From Telopea speciosissima (taxonomy: Eukaryota; Streptophyta; Magnoliopsida; Proteales; Proteaceae): a DNA stretch of 64,000 bases. A model generated the notes under the pieces. The model was not told where the DNA came from, made no database searches, and saw only the letters and a list, made by a program, of their open reading frames with translations. Numbering within the stretch: position 1 is the first letter of the stretch; the number at the start of each line of letters is the position of its first letter. Location: positions 13,155,568 to 13,219,567 of the forward strand of contig NC_057925.1 in the NCBI RefSeq assembly GCF_018873765.1, read 5' to 3'. Positions 11,401-22,700 of this stretch are shown piece by piece. The position numbers and the translations under genes are program-made.

Positions 11401-14400
11401 TAAACTCTTCTGGACTCAAAGCAAAAAATAAAGTATTTCTTTTTCTCATCTTCTCTCAATGCCGAAGTAGAAATATAGTTAAACTCTTCTGGACTCAAAG
11501 CAAAAAATAACGTATCTCTTTTTCTCATCTTCTCTCAATGCCGACTTCGGCTTTGGTACGGACTTGCATTTAGTGGTCATGGTCGGTTCGTTGTATAGCC
11601 GTTATTCATGATCTCTCAAAGTTCAAAATCAAGAGACTAGAGGAAGATCCACATCTGCGATTTCCAATACCTGAAGTTTACTCTGTTGAAGCTCAGCAGA
11701 CAGGTGATAGAAAGACCTTCCGTGTGATTGTAGCTTGTTGTAGCTGCCATCTTCTCTTCAAACGGAAATTTTTTTTAAAAGAGACCTCACTCTGATATCA
11801 CTTGTTGATCGTAAGATGTAGCCCAAAAAGGGTGATAAATTAAAATTGCACCATTAATGCTCACTATTTCAGAGGATGTGATGCAAGCGGAAAATAAATA
11901 CTGCAAAACTAGACTTCTTCCAACCTTTTCCGGACGAATGTGGCTTGTAACCGATCGACCACCCTCTCTGTTAAGTCAAAAAAATACTGTCAAAACTCAT
12001 ACTTTAGGAGAGATTGGCTGACTCCTATTCTTTGTGGGTGACTTATAAAAGTTATATTAACCATTTTAAAAGGCATCTAGGCTGTTGGAGTTGTTACATA
12101 GGATTACATCAGGATATACAAATAAAGATCCTAATATACAATCTTCTGAAGCTTTGGCCTTGATCACTTTGTCCCATTGATGCACAAGTGCTTTCCAAGT
12201 TATTGCCATTCATCAAATCCTGAATAACGACGGCTTGGTGAAGCTTGAATGTTGTGATTGCCAACTTCTCTATTGCTTCTCAATATAGCTTGCTTGATAC
12301 TTGTATATTCCATTGAAGTCCATGTGCTTTTCTGGGAATGTATATACCTTTTCACACGCACAAATATATCTGTATTCCCAAGGACCATCCTAACCATCTT
12401 TCAGTTCATCAGCGTTATGTCCAGTCGTTAGACTAACACTAAGGTGTCTATGTTTGATGTCACCAAAACCAAGTTGTAGTCTTTAGGTAGATTACAATCT
12501 CCCAACACAATCCAACTTTATGGTGAGTATTTGGTCAATTTGGTTAACCAAGGCAGCTCCTATGACACCCCAAGTCATTTTTCTCAGGATAAGAGATCAA
12601 GCTGGACACTCCAATTAAAGTCGAGATAATTAGAAACCTCTACTTTCTTATTATTAACACTATAATTTAAATTTCAGGTTGGAGTTTAAGAAGAACCTCA
12701 AACACCATCTCTTGACCAAAAAGGACTCTGTTGCCAAGGTCCATCCCCAAACCAACACCTCAAGTGAATACTAGTTGTGCATCATGAGTCCCTTACAAAA
12801 ACTAGATTCATAACTAGTTTTCACCTTTTTGAGTATCCCAATAATTAAACAATCCATACTTTGTGCAATGCCCCACCAAAGGTTCATACTTTGTTCAAAT
12901 CATCACTGTTCAAAGCCACTTGTATAGAAGAGCTTTTTACTTTATGAGAATCATTCTTCATCGAATCACCTTTCACAACTTCTGGGGTAACATTTCAAAG
13001 TACTAATTATAGTAAATTTCAGCTAACCATTTGTGATAGATTGTCTAAATAAAATTTTGTCCTTGTGACTCCAGGGCTGAACCTAAAGTCCCCGAATCCC
13101 ACCTCCTAACCCTAATATAACCTTTGGTCAGGCTCATTATGGTTATAGTACCTCTATCTCTTTCTATCTTACAGTAATGTTAGGAACAGCATAATCTTTT
13201 TTACCCACAAACCTATGCACATTATGAAATAGGTCTCATCGATATCTAATCTTGATCTTAGAAAAGAAGCAAAAGCTTTATTCAGCTGTTCAGCCTGTTC
13301 TTATAACTAAAGCACAACAGTTCTCTATGTAAACCACTCTTCGAGAAAGATATGGAGCTTTTTAAGGTATAAACATTCAGTGACACACAAAAAAATGTAA
13401 AATCAAAATGTTAAGATACATTTCTCTTCAAGAAAATAGTAAGCGAGACAAATTTTCATAATAATCATTATAACTGCTCATGTAAATCAGTTGGATAGCA
13501 GAATTATGAGAACAACCTGTTCTTCCTTGACAATCTTTAGAATCCAGAGAAACACCTGTAGATGCTAAGCTTATGACATCATCAATATCATCATATCTAG
13601 CAGCCTGTTAAATGGAAGAAAAAAAAGACATCAATGAAGTAACTAAATAATTAGCAGTTCAGCAACTTTCACGAGGGCAAAGGAAAACTTTTGTTAAAGC
13701 CATGGTAAAATAATTGTACTGTACAATAAAATACAGAAAGACACCTAATGGATAGTGTTTCAGAAACCAGTAGAAAGCCAGGATCGCATACTTGGAGAAA
13801 TTCCAGATTCAAGAAAAACCCAATCTCACAAGATCAATAAGTCAGATAGGTTGCAAATTCTGGTTGAAGGCTTACTTAATCAGGGAGAACAGAATAATAA
13901 AGTTTGAGTGAATTCAATCTCAGAAAAATAGGCTCTTAAATAGATGTATTGGAGAAATCAGATATGCAGGAATATCAGTAATAGAAGCCTCTATAACTGA
14001 AATCAAAGATTAGAAATTAACCTCAGAAATTCAGAAAGCATGCTAGCACTAGGACTCTATGCAATCGATGGAAAAATCAGAATTTGAAACCAGGGAATAG
14101 AAACAGATTTCAGGATTGAAACTCAAAGAAGAAAATAAAGAAGAATTGAACAGAAAGAACTGGGAACCAATCAATTAACTTAAAACCAAAAATAGAAATT
14201 GAAATAGAATGTGCAGGAAGAAGAACTGACCTGATATTCAGTAGATGATTAAGATAATAATAAGAAGAAGAAGAGAAGGGTAAGAAAAGAAACCCGCAAC
14301 AAGAATATCTCAGGTAAGAAATAGAAAAGAAGATGGGAGATCTTAGGAGAGGAGAGAGGAAGAGAGATCGTGGGAAGGAGAGAAAAACACCAAATTGGTA

Positions 14401-16570
14401 ACAACCAGTATTCCAAAATCAAATCAATCAATTCACTAAAATTTGTGTAGGATTATAACCCTATTTGTAAAAGACCAAATAAACTCACTTTAGGACTCCT
14501 AAACCAAAAAACTACTGTCCCTTCAAGTTACCTTGACAAAAACTAACTTAAACTGACCAAATACTTGCCATAGAAGACTTCAAACGACATAAACTACTGA
14601 CTAACAATTAGACATAATGAGCAAGAGAACACTGCCTGGTAGCATGGCCCCCTGACCAGTGTCGGGGCCAATGGGAGCATGCATGCAAGCATCACAGGAG
14701 GCGGGATTACGCCTGGCCCTGAGGGCGGGGCAGTCATTTCACGTCCGTGCAGGGGCCACGATCAGGTACCATTTTTTTTTCCCAATCTTAACTAAAAAGG
14801 ACTCTTTTTAGATTAAACCAACCTACTTAATAACACATGAGACCCACACAATCTTATTCATATACTTAATCCCGTGTACAGAATTAAGACCCCAAATACG
14901 GGCTTATAAAAGAGGTCCATTACATCAAGGCATACCTAGTGCACGAGGCTCCCGCCACTGTGGGGTTTGGGGAGGGTCATAATGTACGCAGCCTTACCCA
15001 TGCTTCGCAGAGAGGCTGTTTCCTGACTTGAACCCACAACCACTAGGTCGCAATGGAGCAACCTTACCGTCACGCCGAGGTCCATTACATCAAGAAACCC
15101 AAAAATAAAAAACCCAAGGCCCACAGAACCCATCCATGGGCCAAAATTAAGTCTTTCGATGCCCAATTGGGCAATCTTAACTACATCAGCGCTATACTAA
15201 TGTAGATGACAAAGCAAAGTAGATAAACAAGTGTAGGGGTTTCCTCCTACTAACAAGTCAGAGTGTTAAGATCTCTTGCAATACACTAAAGAGTTTTCTA
15301 AAACTTTTAATATATAATCTTAGATCTTATTATCAGATTAATCGAGGTCTCCTTCTAACTTCCCTGCAATCTAAGTTCCCCACTGCTGAAGTTTGGGCCA
15401 AGGGTTTTCCCTCTAAAAAAACCACTCTTTAAGTATTGACAACCACATCAAGAAAAATCCTCATTATCGAACATCTATTAAAAAAGTAATGATTCTATTG
15501 AATGTGTTCCATATGAATTAGAACTACAGAGAGCACCCCCCATGTTCTTATTCACTGTGATTATGCTACTAACGTGTGGGATCTGATCAACAAATGAATA
15601 TACAATGGATGATGCCAACTGGAATGGGTATACTTGAGGAATTGCATTCATGTACTTTAAGGCTAGGCAGGCCAGATTGCGGGGTTGGCTCAGCTGCTGT
15701 ATCATGGTCCCACTGAAGGGAAGGAAATCAGTGTACCTTTGAGGAACCTGTTCAATAAGTTGATGGAAATCAGTGTGTCTCATTATCTCTAGCAAATGTT
15801 GGGACACTAAAAAATTTATGGTAATTTTCTCTCTCCTAGACATGGCATTCGGCCATTCTGTTAGAGCTCTAGAGCGAACAACATCATTATATTTTGAATA
15901 ATAAGAGCCTTTAACAAATAATGCTTTCAGAATTAAATGTCTTCATCTTTACTTGGGTTACTATTTTATGCATTGGAGAACTTCACCATATCAAACAGAT
16001 GATATAGCAAAGGGACTAGAAAAATAGGCAAGAAACCATCAAATGCAAGGATTGGCACAACATGAAGCATTTTTACAGTAGTACATGAATGCAAATTTAT
16101 AAGAATCCCGACATCCACACCAACTGTATGTAAATATTCCTCACAAGTGAAAATTCGAAGAAGGGGTAAAGCAAAAGCAAAGATGAGCTTCACAGCTAAA
16201 CGAACTTAAATATCCGAAAGTTCGCAATCATGGCAGATTCAGGAAACTCTATTGCTCATTCCCAATCTATATTGTAAGGAAAAAGTATGCTGCTATCTTA
16301 TAACAAATTGCCCATTACCCTCAACTCAAAATTCAACGAAATATTTGTTGTAGTTCTATATAACAAATTTATTCCGTAATTTTAACTGTCTCACTTGAAT
16401 TCATACTCTGCTGACAAGCTAGATCACAAGGCCATGGCAACCACAAGAACCCAAAAAATAAGTCTCTCTTGTAGTACTGTAGTTGTTACCTCAATCAATG
16501 CCTCCACGTTATCAGGGGTCGCCGACTCCTCTGCTGGTTGATCCGCTGTGTAAGCTTCGTCCATTCCCAT
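5434..16570 (-). CDS. Small ankyrin-repeat protein, six exons, 154 aa
   Basis: I assembled this gene from six minus-strand exons with GT-AG borders: 16490-16570, 13517-13604, 9364-9428, 5901-5969, 5663-5712 and 5434-5545. They total 465 nt, or 154 codons plus a TAA stop, with no internal stop. Exon 1 encodes MGMDEAYTADQPAEESATPD, an acidic N-terminus. The rest forms about four ankyrin units: a degenerate first (AARYDDIDDVISLASTGVSL), then ALHMAAANGHLDVVEYLI, PLHWACLNGHIEVVNNLIL and a C-terminal PMDEAVSRGKMEVIDAI. It ends NGVGVS. Ankyrin repeats mediate protein binding; no enzymatic domain, signal peptide or membrane segment is visible. Small stand-alone proteins of this layout are conserved in plants, and the role here is unknown. 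The frame is open upstream of the ATG to about 16840, but a start at 16570 (or 16564) fits the domain order. Introns 1-3 are 2.9, 4.1 and 3.4 kb and full of transposons. Confidence 0.88.
5755..5872 (-). repeat. Au-like SINE, 5'-truncated, in a 188-bp intron
   Basis: The 3' half of the SINE family that recurs in this window, on the minus strand. It matches the AGGCTGTGTACTTTATGACC segment, the CCAGACCCTGCAGTGG segment and the terminal GTGCACTGTGTACGCC followed by a T-rich tail. The tRNA-like A and B boxes are missing. It fills most of ankyrin intron 4 (5713-5900), in the same orientation as the gene. Confidence 0.8.
6543..6712 (+). repeat. Au-like SINE, full length, with target duplication
   Basis: tRNA-derived SINE with an A-box-like TGGTGCAATGGTAAGG, a B-box GGGTTCGAGTC and a 3' end AGCCTCGTGCACTGGGTACG that runs into a short T tract. 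This layout fits the angiosperm Au SINE family. It is flanked by a 15-bp target duplication with one mismatch (6528-6542, ATTACTTCCATAAAA; 6713-6727, ATTACTTTCATAAAA). It lies in ankyrin intron 3, antisense to the gene. Confidence 0.9.
6758..6888. mobile_element. Hairpin mini-element (TAGTTGTCA family), copy 1
   Basis: Terminal inverted repeats: the left end CATAGTTGTCAAGGCATCGC pairs with the right end GGTCGCCTAGACGCCGTGACAACTA. The middle is rich in GCGCC and AGGCG words. A second copy lies at 58,951-59,038. It is non-coding and MITE-like, in ankyrin intron 3. The parent transposase family is not identified. Confidence 0.65.
7370..7572 (-). repeat. 3' LTR of the TRIM-like element
   Basis: This is the left copy on the plus strand and the 3' LTR in element orientation. 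It is 22 bp shorter than its partner: the partner has the extra stretch AAAAGGGACCAGAATACCCC near 8632-8651. Confidence 0.88.
8457..8681 (-). repeat. 5' LTR of the TRIM-like element
   Basis: This is the right copy on the plus strand and the 5' LTR in element orientation, adjacent to the tRNA-Met primer-binding site at 8445-8456. By eye it is almost identical to the left copy outside one short indel. Confidence 0.88.
8776..9000. repeat. Near-perfect palindrome (foldback element)
   Basis: Two arms of about 105-115 bp in inverse orientation with almost no spacer: 8776-8881 against 8886-9000. Both arms carry the same words in mirrored order, such as TCATACTTGGCATGAGACCC on the left and GGGTCTCGTGCCAAGTATGA on the right. 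A few mismatches are seen. The structure explains why similar peptides can be read on both strands, so those frames are not genes. It lies in ankyrin intron 3. Confidence 0.75.
9190..9262 (+). repeat. SINE-like 3' tail with TTG repeats
   Basis: The words GATCCATGTAGCTGACCCC and ATTTAGTTGGGATAAGGCTG, followed by AGTTGTTGTTG, match the 3' end seen in many dicot SINEs that finish in TTG repeats. The 5' tRNA-like head is not clear. A short TA run follows. Confidence 0.45.
9513..9681 (-). repeat. Au-like SINE, full length, with target duplication
   Basis: Minus-strand copy of the same family as at 6543. It is flanked by an exact 16-bp target duplication ATGTTAAGTACAATTA (9497-9512 and 9682-9697). 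The B-box is slightly degenerate. It lies in ankyrin intron 2, in the gene's orientation. Confidence 0.9.
10296..11905 (-). mobile_element. Degenerate copia-type LTR retroelement with gag relic
   Basis: Two related starts lie 1.5 kb apart: TTGATCCTAAGATGTAGCCC at about 10298 and TTGATCGTAAGATGTAGCCC at 11804. They stay similar for about 100 bp and then diverge. Before the right copy, CTCTGATATCACTTG resembles the reverse of a tRNA-Met primer site, which puts the element on the minus strand. Inside, minus-strand translation gives a gag zinc knuckle CYKCSKFEHMAEDC near 10,835-10,880. It also gives a UBN2-like gag stretch (NKILRSLPKNWEPKVTGIQV, then LKNLPLEELVGSLITHEM) near 11,060-11,200. Frames are broken and no pol is seen. 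It sits in ankyrin intron 2. Confidence 0.65.
11386..11543. repeat. 79-bp tandem duplication
   Basis: Two almost identical 79-bp units (11386-11464 and 11465-11543) starting AAGTAGAAATATAGTTAAAC. They differ by single bases only, so the duplication is recent compared with the surrounding decayed copia relic. Confidence 0.85.
11906..13516. other. Intronic DNA without recognised features
   Basis: This is the rest of ankyrin intron 2, up to exon 2 at 13517-13604. I see AT-rich unique-looking sequence with no open frame worth naming and no repeat that I can tie to another place in the window. Confidence 0.4.
14622..14716. repeat. Dispersed repeat (GCAAGAGAAC family), copy 1
   Basis: GCAAGAGAACACTGCCTGGT, then GGCCAATGGGAGCATGCATG and CAAGCATCACAGG. 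It aligns with 18,802-18,892 at roughly three quarters identity by eye. The class is unknown. It sits in ankyrin intron 1. Confidence 0.5.
14930..15080 (-). repeat. Au-like SINE with target duplication
   Basis: Minus-strand copy of the Au-like family. It is flanked by the repeated GAGGTCCATTACATCAAG (14912-14929 and 15077-15094). The last four bases of that match may belong to the SINE end, which would leave a duplication of about 14 bp. It lies in ankyrin intron 1 in the gene's orientation. Confidence 0.88.
15095..16489. other. Remainder of ankyrin intron 1; one unexplained ORF
   Basis: Mostly AT-rich intron DNA. The minus-strand frame 15478-15843 (121 codons, starting MSRREKITINFLVSQHL) has a fairly normal amino-acid mix but no domain I recognise and no neighbouring exon. 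It may be a transposon or gene fragment, or chance. I do not call it a gene. Confidence 0.35.
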
Positions 16571-17048
16571 TAGCTTTAACTCAAGAAGGAAGGAGAGAGA
16601 GAGGCTTTGGCCTTGCAGCGTTGCAGGAAGTTTACCTTGGGTCGGCTTAAAGCCTTGAATCAACGTTTCAACACTCAAACCGGAGGTTGGACCATTTCGG
16701 ACTGATGAACCGGTGAACCTGAGATCAGTGGCATTGGAAAGATAATGCAAGTCTAGCATTTTACATATAATTTTGGACCGAGTCAACTCCGCCTCCCCTC
16801 TTGGGGCCACCCGTCTGAGAGGAAACTCCCTGGTGAACATGGGGGGCCCAGTATCTCCTGGCTAGTGGTGTTGCGGGGTTGTGCATGAGCCCTGGAGGAT
16901 TTAGTCGGCCAAAGGCCAGATACCTCCTATTTTTCCAAAAAACAAAAAAAAAAATTGGACAGAGTTTCCCTCCACCAATGGTAAATGGGATCTCAACGTG
17001 GGAGGAGAGGGCGGGAAAGGGTATCGAGAGGATATTTTGGAACATACT

Positions 17049-17183
17049 TAAACCTTAGGAGGGGTTTGTGAACCCTAAGATGGTGGGTGAACCATCCTCT
17101 GTAGGTGGAGGAAAACTAAACCCTAGGAGGGATTTGTGAATCCTAAGATGGTGGGTAAACCATCCTCTGTAGGTGAAGGGAAA
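17049..17183. repeat. 68-bp tandem duplication upstream of the ankyrin gene
   Basis: Units start TAAACCTTAGGAGGGG at 17049 and TAAACCCTAGGAGGGA at 17117. Both contain CCTAAGATGGTGGGT and ACCATCCTCTGTAGGTG. It lies about 480 bp upstream of the ankyrin start codon, so it could fall in the promoter region. Confidence 0.8.
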
Positions 17184-18800
17184 CTTAGTCCCATAATTTT
17201 CATCTTCATTTAGTTTCTACTCTGCAAGTTATAACTATTTGATTAAAGGTATGTCGCTTCAGCCCTGCATAGGATGATGGAAATTCGCCAAATCAAAATT
17301 TAATTCAATCATTTTATCTCATTTTGATCCGTGTAGCATTCTGATAGAGTTTATAATGTTCACTAATTTTCTTGAAATTTTTGTTATCTTGTTGTATTAA
17401 ATTCTGATTTTTTATTTATCCAAATTTTTTTTTTCTGATTTTCCTATTTCATATTTTCATCATACCATAAATGTAGTTAAAGTATTTTGTTCATTTTGTG
17501 AGCAATTTTTTTCAATCATTTAGGTGTAATCCGAAAAATGTGGTCCCTAATCCCTAGTAAAAAAAATTCCTTTGTAAATTTTCATATTTTCATTAAAAAG
17601 TTTCATAGTTTCGGCGCAAAATATAAAACAAATTTTAACGTAAAAAATTAGATTTTTCTCTGTTTGTTTTGTTATTTGAAAATTTTTCAGGATGTAAAAT
17701 TTTACTTGAGATTCCTCTTTCTTGGAAAAGGCTTTGGAAATTTTTACTCCAAAATTATAGGGAAAATATTCTCTCTAAATGGCCAAAAAACACAACACGA
17801 TCACCAAAGCTTTGCAAATTCCGCTTTCTTTTCCATCGTTTTTTAGTGTTCTTGACCTCGTCGCTGTAACTCTCAAGCCTATCGGGGATTGAAGCCTCTG
17901 TGAGCTCCTCTCTCATTACTTGTCATTCTTTAGGGTTCTTGTTCTCGCTATTGCAACCCTACAACTCCCAAACCGATCGATGAGTGGATTACTCTCTCCA
18001 TCGGTTGATCTCTCGAAGACTCTTAACTTTTTATGGTATTTCAAGAAATTTACGAGGCTTAAGACCAGCTATTGAGATATCAGTATCGGTATCGGTCTCT
18101 ACTGTTACCGATCCAGATGGCCTAGATTGGTCAATTTTACCACTGTTTTTTTATTAGAAAAAATGAGCTTTTTGATGATTTTACCCTTGATCTGATACCA
18201 AGACCCGATCCAGATACCAAGACCCGATCCAAGATCGGCCAGGTATTGGTATCGGCCTCAACCAATAACTCAAGCTATGCTTAAGACAAGTTTGATTTGT
18301 TTCAAGCGTTATTGTTATTCAGGGTCGTCGCCTCACTTTTCTTGTGAAGGTTGTATGTTTGTATAAACCATTCTGTTGTTAATCTTTTGCGGATCTAATT
18401 TCTGTAAAAGCAATTATTCGTTTATGTATAATTGTATATCAACGAAACCTGCAGGATTGCTGAGCTATCTTATGAGTTCTTGGACTGTATCAATGACACC
18501 TATCTTTTTCTGTTTACAAGTTCCTATCCATTTTGTCTTTTGCAAAGGTGAATGGGTGATTGATCATCTGCTGCTGTAGAAATGTCCAATCCCCACAAAA
18601 AGAACGATCGAAAATCAAAACCTTCAAACAAAAAATTTAGGGAAGCCAAAATTTTCAATGTCTAAAAGACCAGGAGCAGAAGGAATTATGTAAACAAACA
18701 TTGGAAAATTTTTTAACATATAAAATTTTACATCAAAACAAATAAAGCCTATTTTGAAATTTTTACAATAATAAAAAAAAACCAATGTATATTTTTTTAT
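17184..18800. other. Intergenic AT-rich DNA
   Basis: No gene is seen. The overlapping frames near 17,664-17,869 lie in T-rich DNA and have no domain. A short low-complexity patch of TATCGGTATCGG and GATCCAGATACCAAGACCCG words lies at 18,075-18,270 and resembles dispersed plant repeats. Confidence 0.4.
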
Positions 18801-18801
18801 T

Positions 18802-18892
18802 GGGCAAGAGAACGCTACATGGTCACGTGACCCCTGCGCTAGCACGGGGGCTAATGGGTGCATTCACGCAAGAATCACGGGTGGCAAGATTT
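18802..18892. repeat. Dispersed repeat (GCAAGAGAAC family), copy 2
   Basis: GGCAAGAGAACGCTACATGG, then GGGGGCTAATGGGTGCATTC and CGCAAGAATCACGGG. It is the partner of the repeat at 14,622-14,716 and directly precedes a LINE relic. Confidence 0.5.
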
Positions 18893-18904
18893 CTGTCTTT
18901 TCAT

Positions 18905-19440
18905 TAGTAATCAAAAGAGATTCATGAAGAGAACTCAATCACATTGCCCTATTTGCGATCTCAATCCTGAATCACTGTGGCATTCCTTACTTTCATGCCC
19001 TTACAACTGAGTTTTTATAGGCCAGCTCAGGTAAAGGACTTGGTACATAAAGTAAAGTTTTATTGGTCTCCACTCTAAGCGAAGAAGAAATAACCTGGTT
19101 ACTATCACAAGGAACATTGTTAATGTATTCACCACGGAAAGCAAGAAAATCAATCCGTTTTTTCAACCAAAAATAAAGGAATCCTGAACATATCATCTAG
19201 CCATTTTGGATAGTATACAATTCCTTTCCTTCCAAGGCCATTCTCAGGTTGGGACAGGACAATACAGCTCCGCACTTGAAGCTGAACTGAATGTAATCTG
19301 GTTGGCCCATGACCTGCTGCAGAAGCAACTCAAAAGAGCACTAGTTCTTTCTAACCTCATGGAGGCAGTGAACAATTTATATTATAATTTAGCTCCGCAC
19401 AGTCTATGTTGTTTTACTCTCTGTTTAAGAGCTTAAATGA
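18905..19440 (+). pseudogene. LINE ORF2 3' relic (zf-RVT and RNase H)
   Basis: Plus-strand translation shows CPICDLNPESLWHSLLSCPY near 18,945-19,005. This has the spacing of the zf-RVT motif at the C-terminal side of plant LINE reverse transcriptases. About 250 bp later comes SSALEAELNVIWLAHDLLQK, then LVLSNLMEAVNNLY, which resembles an RVT_3 RNase H helix pair. Several stops and frameshifts lie between them, so this is a dead fragment. Confidence 0.6.
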
Positions 19441-19747
19441 ATGTATTTTATGTCCTGTTACTAGGAAGCAGGTAGATCTGCACAGTGACTGGTCAGGAAG
19501 GCAAACAATGATAGTCATTCAGGACAAGTTGAACTAGATTTGTACTAATCATGAAATGTTTGGATCAAAGGATAGGAAAATCAGTAACTACAGGAACTTA
19601 AATTCAACAATACATCAAAGTTTAGGAAAGTGGATTCTACTTAAACCAAGGTACTAAACTATCTATCTGGTCATTATTTCACAAAGCTAATCTAAGGGAA
19701 ATCCTGTACAATGAAATATTGTTTAAACATTAGTTAGTTTGCTTGCA

Positions 19748-22700
19748 TCACTTGCGTCCCAACCTTATTAAGCGCTCTTGATGCTTTGCAGCTGCTGCTT
19801 TATCTGCAGCTTCACGCTTAAGCGCCCTCTTTGCTCGACGCCCAGTTGAATCCCTAGCTACCTCTTTATTCTTCGGACCACGTGATGGACCAGCATCATT
19901 GTCTTGGAATTCTCGATGGACAGGCCTTGCTTCTTTCCTCCCTCCCCTAACAAAGCCATTGTCTCCCCACCTACGGTTACCAATCCGAAGATTTGAACTG
20001 GTATAATAAACTTCTTCTATATCTTCATCCTCATCCTCCTCGTATTGATAAATATGTTCCAATTCATCATAAACCTCTTCTTGAGCCTCTACCTTCAATG
20101 GCATGAACCATGTCGCTCTAAGAAGAAGGCAAACACTCTCCTCAAACATATAGTCATGGATTCTGTCAAACAGGACAGGAACATTTCTGTTAATAGGAAA
20201 CATAATAGGCAGCAATTCACATGCTTATATGCCAAATAAGTGAAGAATCGTTTTTTCACCTGCCATCAAGAGAACGGTGAACATTGAGAAACTCAAATGG
20301 ACACTTGCATTGTGGGCACAAAGGGTTCTGATTGTATGTTGCCCACCTAAGGATGCACGTCACACTACACATAAAAAATTGAAAAATAAAGTAATTACTT
20401 TTATTACATCATTTCTCAACATTCTTTTAAGTCCGCCTAAAAACTGAGCAACAATAGAGTTCCCTTGAAACCAACCCCATTCAAGTGTCTTGCTGATGCA
20501 GAAAAATCAGACGTGGGCTTCATTTTTTTTATGAGAAGATTAATTAATTAAAAATAGAAGAGCTATCTACATTGTTTCCATATAACACAGAATTATGCCG
20601 CTTTCTCATGGCGTGATGGGCCATATGCCTGACTAAAGTAACAGTTAGTGAATCTTTTTCTTTAATACAAAACAGTAACCCAGTGAGACCAAATGAAATC
20701 ACATATGTAAGCTTGATTTGGTGGAAATAAGTTTTGGATTAGATTATATGTGTTGAGCCTTCAATCCAATGGGTCCTCTTTGTAATAGTTCATAGCAGCT
20801 AAAGGCGTTTGGTGGCCTTACCAGGAAGTGCTCCTTTATGTTAATAAAGTAGGCAGTTGCAAGCCACTCTGTTAACTGGCCAGAGGGGGTCCAAAGTGTC
20901 AATCTTCAAGGAGAACAGACAACCATTGCCTGTCATGTCATCCATCCATAAAGGAATAAATCGATACCATACATCTTAGCAGTGGGATATTTACTTTCTA
21001 TGGTATGGGTTTAACCATTCCAGGTGACACTAGCCGGAAATTTTTAATGGATCAGAAAGAGATGCTTAACCATCGGCTGCAACAAGCCCTGAAACATAAA
21101 CTATAATTGTTGGCTCGAGAGGGTGGCAGGCGGGCTTGGATTCTTAGTTTAGTTTGGGTGTTTTATTTCATTATTTCATTGTTTCTCTCTTTATCTGTAA
21201 ATGTTGGTGATGCAGTGTAAGGCCAGGCCAGCCCAAAGCCCCTAAATGGTCCACATGGGCTTGGTTATAGGCAGCCCAAACCAAGGCCTATTCTGGCCAT
21301 TGATTTGACTCCTAGAAAGGCCCCACTTGGACCATATATTGCTTATACTTAAGCCCATGTTCCAGCTTTGTTCTCCCCAAAAATAAGCCATCAACCAGTA
21401 GTATTTGAAGAGAATTTTTGACAGCTTTGCGTGAGAAGGTTCTGTTGGAGATTTGCTGGATATTGTGGGACCCATTCTGGCCTTTTGTGGAGAGATTTCA
21501 GGAGTGGATTACTTCTTTGTGTCAGAGAATTGGTAGATCTTGATTGGGAGATTTAGTTATTATTTTGTTAACTTGCTATTTCTTTAATTTCTATCTTTAT
21601 AGTTAGTTACTATTTTGGTGTTAGTTAGTTTTGAAAACAAAAGGATACTAGTTTCTATTTTTTTTCTCTTTTGTAATTACAATCTATTAATAAATAGAAG
21701 GGTGATACCTTCCCAACAATTTGGATTTTGAAAGAAGTTGGCTTTGTGCTGGTTTGCTGCGAGTGTCAGCTACTGTGAGAGACAATGAGTGAGAGGCCCT
21801 TCCGTATCCCTTCTCCTCCTTCCTATCTTTGCTTCTTTCTTTTGTTTTCAATTGTTCTTCTGATCCAGTAAAATCCAGCAGCCATGCTCTAAAATTTCGT
21901 GGTTCAAATCTAGGTATTATAGTACTGTTTTACTGTTTATCTAATTGAATATTACTGTCTTTCATTCCACTGATCTGTTCTGAAGTATTCTGCTCGGTTG
22001 GTTTTCTGTGATAGCCAGGTTTGACAACTTTCTATTCTGAGTTTCTCCCCTTTGGTTTCTAATGATCAGACCATTGAGTTGCTCTGAGTTTTTGACATGT
22101 TATTCCTCTCTCTGATTGTTTCCTTCGATTCAAATCTGGTATTCATCAGACTGCTGGTTTGAGAAATAACAATTCTCTTTAGTTACTAATTCCATGTTTT
22201 CTTAACCTTCTATTTTTTGTTCTTACCTGTTTCTCGATACCCAACCAAAGGATTAACCTAAGATTTTAGGTACACATTCACCCTAAAAGATGGAGGGCGG
22301 GCATTGGTGCAATTGTAAAGGTTGCAAAAATTGTGATCAAGTGGTCACAGGTTCAAGTCTGGAAATAGCCTCTCTGCAACAGCAGGGGTAAGGCTGCATA
22401 CAATATGACCGTCCCCAGACCCCGCAGTGGCGGGAGCCTCGTGCACTGGGTATGTCCTTTTTTTATTCATGCTAAAAGATGATCCTTCAGTTATAATATC
22501 AAGCCCATCCATCCATTTAGATTAAGCGATATTGTTGATACCATATTATGGTCATATTTCTGTTGGATTTTAGTTACTGCGATTCCGGAATTTTATAGGT
22601 TGTTAGTGTTTCCTATCATCCCTACATCAGTTAAATAGAGTCTTGCCTGATTAGAACTCCCATTCTTACATTGGATAGAGTTTTGATCTACTGAGATACT

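Noticed and set aside
16571..16840. N-terminal extension of the ankyrin protein
   Set aside because: The frame is open upstream, but the sequence is not protein-like and the ATG at 16570 gives the expected short acidic start.
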